Under the pieces are notes generated by a model, which was given only the letters and a program-made list of their open reading frames with translations, was not told the origin of the DNA and ran no database searches. From contig JAGKSB010000005.1 in assembly GCA_017942165.1 (NCBI GenBank), positions 124,001 to 188,000 of the forward strand: DNA of 64,000 nucleotides, given 5' to 3'. Below are positions 62,514 through 64,000 of this stretch, one piece after another; position 1 is the stretch's first letter, and each line of letters begins with the position of its first letter. A program made the translations under genes and the position numbers. This stretch comes from Rhinopithecimicrobium faecis (GTDB lineage: Bacteria; Bacteroidota; Bacteroidia; Sphingobacteriales; Sphingobacteriaceae).

Positions 62514-63431
62514 CTATATTTTCAAATTCCAAATTTTTATCAGCTTATCATCGCCCGCTGAGATAAGTTGATTCGTGGTAGCATTCCAAATTAAGGCGTT
62601 TACGGAAAGACGATGCGCCTCATAGCCCTTCTCTAAGCTGATGGTTTTCAACAGTGCGTTGCCATCCACATTCCATAGTTTAATGCTCTTATCGCGGCTC
62701 GCAGTAGCATAGATGCCTGTATCAGGCATCGGAGTAATGCTGTAAATGGTGTACATATGCGGAACGAAACTATTTTCCAATGAATAATCTTGTGTAGAAA
62801 GCGTTTTTAAGGTCGCGTCTTTAGCTCCTGAGAGCAACTTTAAACCATCCGAGGAAAAGGACAGCGCAGCCACCATTCCCTCATGCACAAGAACACTCGT
62901 AATAAGTTGATAGGTTAGAGAATCATAAATTGCAACCACACCGTCTTTAGCTCCTATAGCTATTTGCTTGCCATTGGGAGAAATAGCGACAGCACGTAAT
63001 GCGACGGGACGAACGGCAAATTTAAAGAGTAATTCATAGTTTTTTAAGCTCCATACATAGGCATTACCATTTTCAGAGATAGCAATAAGCTCCTGCTTTT
63101 CTTCGACGACGGACATGGCAAAGACCGCTCCCTTATCCATATTCAACTTAGCGACTAACAACTGTCTATCACTGTCAATCACAAGGATATGACCTTCCCG
63201 AAGTCCTGCAGCTAATAAGCTCGTACCCGGAATCGGACATAACGCATAGACGGAAGAACTTACAGCACAAAGGATCCTTTTGAAAGTCCCTGTAGTTAAA
63301 TCCCACTCCACAATACCCTTATCATTTCCAGCAGAAAATAGGCGTTTGCCGTCCCCAGCAAGTGCTAAGCTATAGATAGGATTTTGATGCCCGGGGAGTG
63401 TATTTGCTAAAGTAATGTTTGATGTTTCCAT
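62514..63431 (-). CDS. WD40-repeat protein, seven blades
   Basis: This 305-aa protein is made entirely of seven WD40-type repeats of about 40 residues, enough for one closed beta-propeller. Clear repeats end in GIVEWDLTTG, NAYVWSLKN, SIKLWNVDG and LIKIWNLKI; three others are degenerate (VIDSDR, AIYDSLT, LKTLSTQD). Histidine-bearing GH/SH dipeptides mark some blade starts (LPGHQNPIYSLA, EAHRLSVNALIW). It has no signal peptide or membrane segment, so it is a cytoplasmic scaffold or binding protein. No partner is visible. It is separated from hisIE by a terminator. Confidence 0.9.
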   Translation of the reverse strand: METSNITLANTLPGHQNPIYSLALAGDGKRLFSAGNDKGIVEWDLTTGTFKRILCAVSSSVYALCPIPGTSLLAAGLREGHILVIDSDRQLLVAKLNMDKGAVFAMSVVEEKQELIAISENGNAYVWSLKNYELLFKFAVRPVALRAVAISPNGKQIAIGAKDGVVAIYDSLTYQLITSVLVHEGMVAALSFSSDGLKLLSGAKDATLKTLSTQDYSLENSFVPHMYTIYSITPMPDTGIYATASRDKSIKLWNVDGNALLKTISLEKGYEAHRLSVNALIWNATTNQLISAGDDKLIKIWNLKI

Positions 63432-63452
63432 AAGTTCGATGTATCCGAAAAT

Positions 63453-63491
63453 AAAAAATGCCGTATATTCTTCAAATATACGGCATTTTTT
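63453..63491 (-). terminator. Terminator after hisIE
   Basis: On the minus strand a perfect 16-bp stem (AAAAAATGCCGTATAT / ATATACGGCATTTTTT, 7-base loop) lies 43 bases after the hisIE stop. It isolates the WD40 gene from the histidine operon. Confidence 0.92.
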
Positions 63492-63533
63492 ATGGATAGT
63501 AGCAGCCCCTAAGTGGGCGCAAGAAAGCGTTAA

Positions 63534-64000
63534 CTATTGATGTCTACTTTCTAAGTGCTTAGCAATAGTCTCTAAAGAAATTCCCTTTTCACGTAATAAT
63601 ACGATTAGGTGAAATAGCAAATCTGAAGATTCCGAGATAAACTCTTTTTCAGTTTCATAAAGTGCCGCAATAACGGTCTCTACAGCTTCCTCACCTACCT
63701 TTTGAGCGATCTTATGAACGCCTTTATTATGCAGACGATTCACATAGGACTCTTCCGTAGGGAAATTGTAGCGACCATCGATAATGCGCTCTAATTCCAA
63801 AATGAAATTTTGGTTATAATCCGTCTTAAAGCAAGAGCGCGTACCTGTATGGCAGGTAGGTCCTGCAGGTTTAGCTTTGATTAATACCGTATCTTGATCA
63901 CAGTCGATATGAAGGCTGACCACTTCTAAGAAGTTTCCAGATTCCTCCCCTTTCGTCCACAATCTATTCTTACTTCTGGAGAAAAAAGTAACACGCTTTT
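63534..64000 (-). CDS. hisIE: Bifunctional PRA-CH/PRA-PH histidine biosynthesis enzyme, 5' part outside the window
   Basis: HisIE carries out steps two and three of histidine synthesis: pyrophosphohydrolysis of PR-ATP and ring opening of PR-AMP. The frame is open to base 64000 and reads [19 protein letters not shown], so the TTG at 63962 is internal. About 154 residues are visible and some 45 are missing. The HisI half shows the zinc/metal-binding CDQD and [12 protein letters not shown]. The HisE half (about 75-154) shows [21 protein letters not shown] and [10 protein letters not shown]. The rest of the his operon is expected upstream on the minus strand. Confidence 0.95.
   Translation of the reverse strand, partial: KRVTFFSRSKNRLWTKGEESGNFLEVVSLHIDCDQDTVLIKAKPAGPTCHTGTRSCFKTDYNQNFILELERIIDGRYNFPTEESYVNRLHNKGVHKIAQKVGEEAVETVIAALYETEKEFISESSDLLFHLIVLLREKGISLETIAKHLESRHQ

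Noticed and set aside
63534..63962. A short HisIE starting at TTG 63962
   Set aside because: The frame continues to the window edge with the HisI sequence [15 protein letters not shown], so the gene is cut by the window, not truncated in the genome.
1..64000. Defence system, prophage, transposon or CRISPR array
   Set aside because: I looked for nucleases, integrases, transposases, repeat-spacer arrays and clusters of unknown genes on both strands and saw none. All larger genes belong to known metabolic or housekeeping families.

Overview
The window looks like a chromosomal segment of a Bacteroidota bacterium, most likely family Sphingobacteriaceae (Sphingobacterium/Pedobacter-like). The pointers are a SusC/SusD pair, an alternative complex III (act) operon joined to a cytochrome c oxidase operon, several copies of the Bacteroidota -7 promoter element TAnnTTTG, and the near absence of strong Shine-Dalgarno sequences. 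Nearly everything is chromosomal core or metabolic DNA. I saw no insertion sequence, prophage, CRISPR array, tRNA or rRNA. Two genes run off the edges: gltB (5' part missing, left) and hisIE (5' part missing, right).

Layout. 0-3.7 kb: gltBD, glutamate synthase, ending in a strong hairpin terminator. 3.8-7.5 kb (minus): NlpE-like lipoprotein, EamA transporter, lptG and tgt. 7.6-12.4 kb: membrane glycosyltransferase, rsmG, Na+/H+ antiporter, AraC regulator and a small hypothetical. 12.4-15.6 kb: dprA, the 4.5S SRP RNA gene (ffs, about 13655-13749), accD, a small HExxH protein and a MerR regulator. 15.7-20.6 kb (minus): fbp, a YfcE-like phosphodiesterase, trmN and mutS. 20.7-21.4 kb: mtgA.

21.5-38.5 kb (minus) is the main feature: one apparent ~17 kb transcription unit, actABCDEF-ctaC-ctaD-ctaA-ctaB-two subunit III genes-subunit IV-SCO-like-DUF420-hypothetical. 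It encodes a complete quinol-to-oxygen electron path (alternative complex III plus aa3-type oxidase) together with heme A synthesis and assembly factors. A TAnnTTTG promoter lies upstream of actA.

38.9-50.5 kb: msrB, a LacI regulator divergent from a GH92 alpha-mannosidase, a one-chain dihydroxyacetone kinase, a DUF493 protein, the conserved rpsO-pnp pair, a DUF5009 (NagX-like) membrane protein, and a ROK regulator. 50.5-55.6 kb: SusC and SusD. 55.7-64 kb: aminopeptidase P, dacB, malic enzyme, ruvA, a free-methionine sulfoxide reductase, a seven-bladed WD40 protein and hisIE.

The most unusual points are inside otherwise ordinary genes. The SCO-family copper chaperone of the oxidase operon contains no cysteine at all and also lacks the copper-binding histidine. 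The tRNA-guanine transglycosylase has lost all three zinc-ligand cysteines while keeping its catalytic residues. ActA carries an extra N-terminal monoheme domain fused to the pentaheme domain. I did not find a clear new defence or mobile system.
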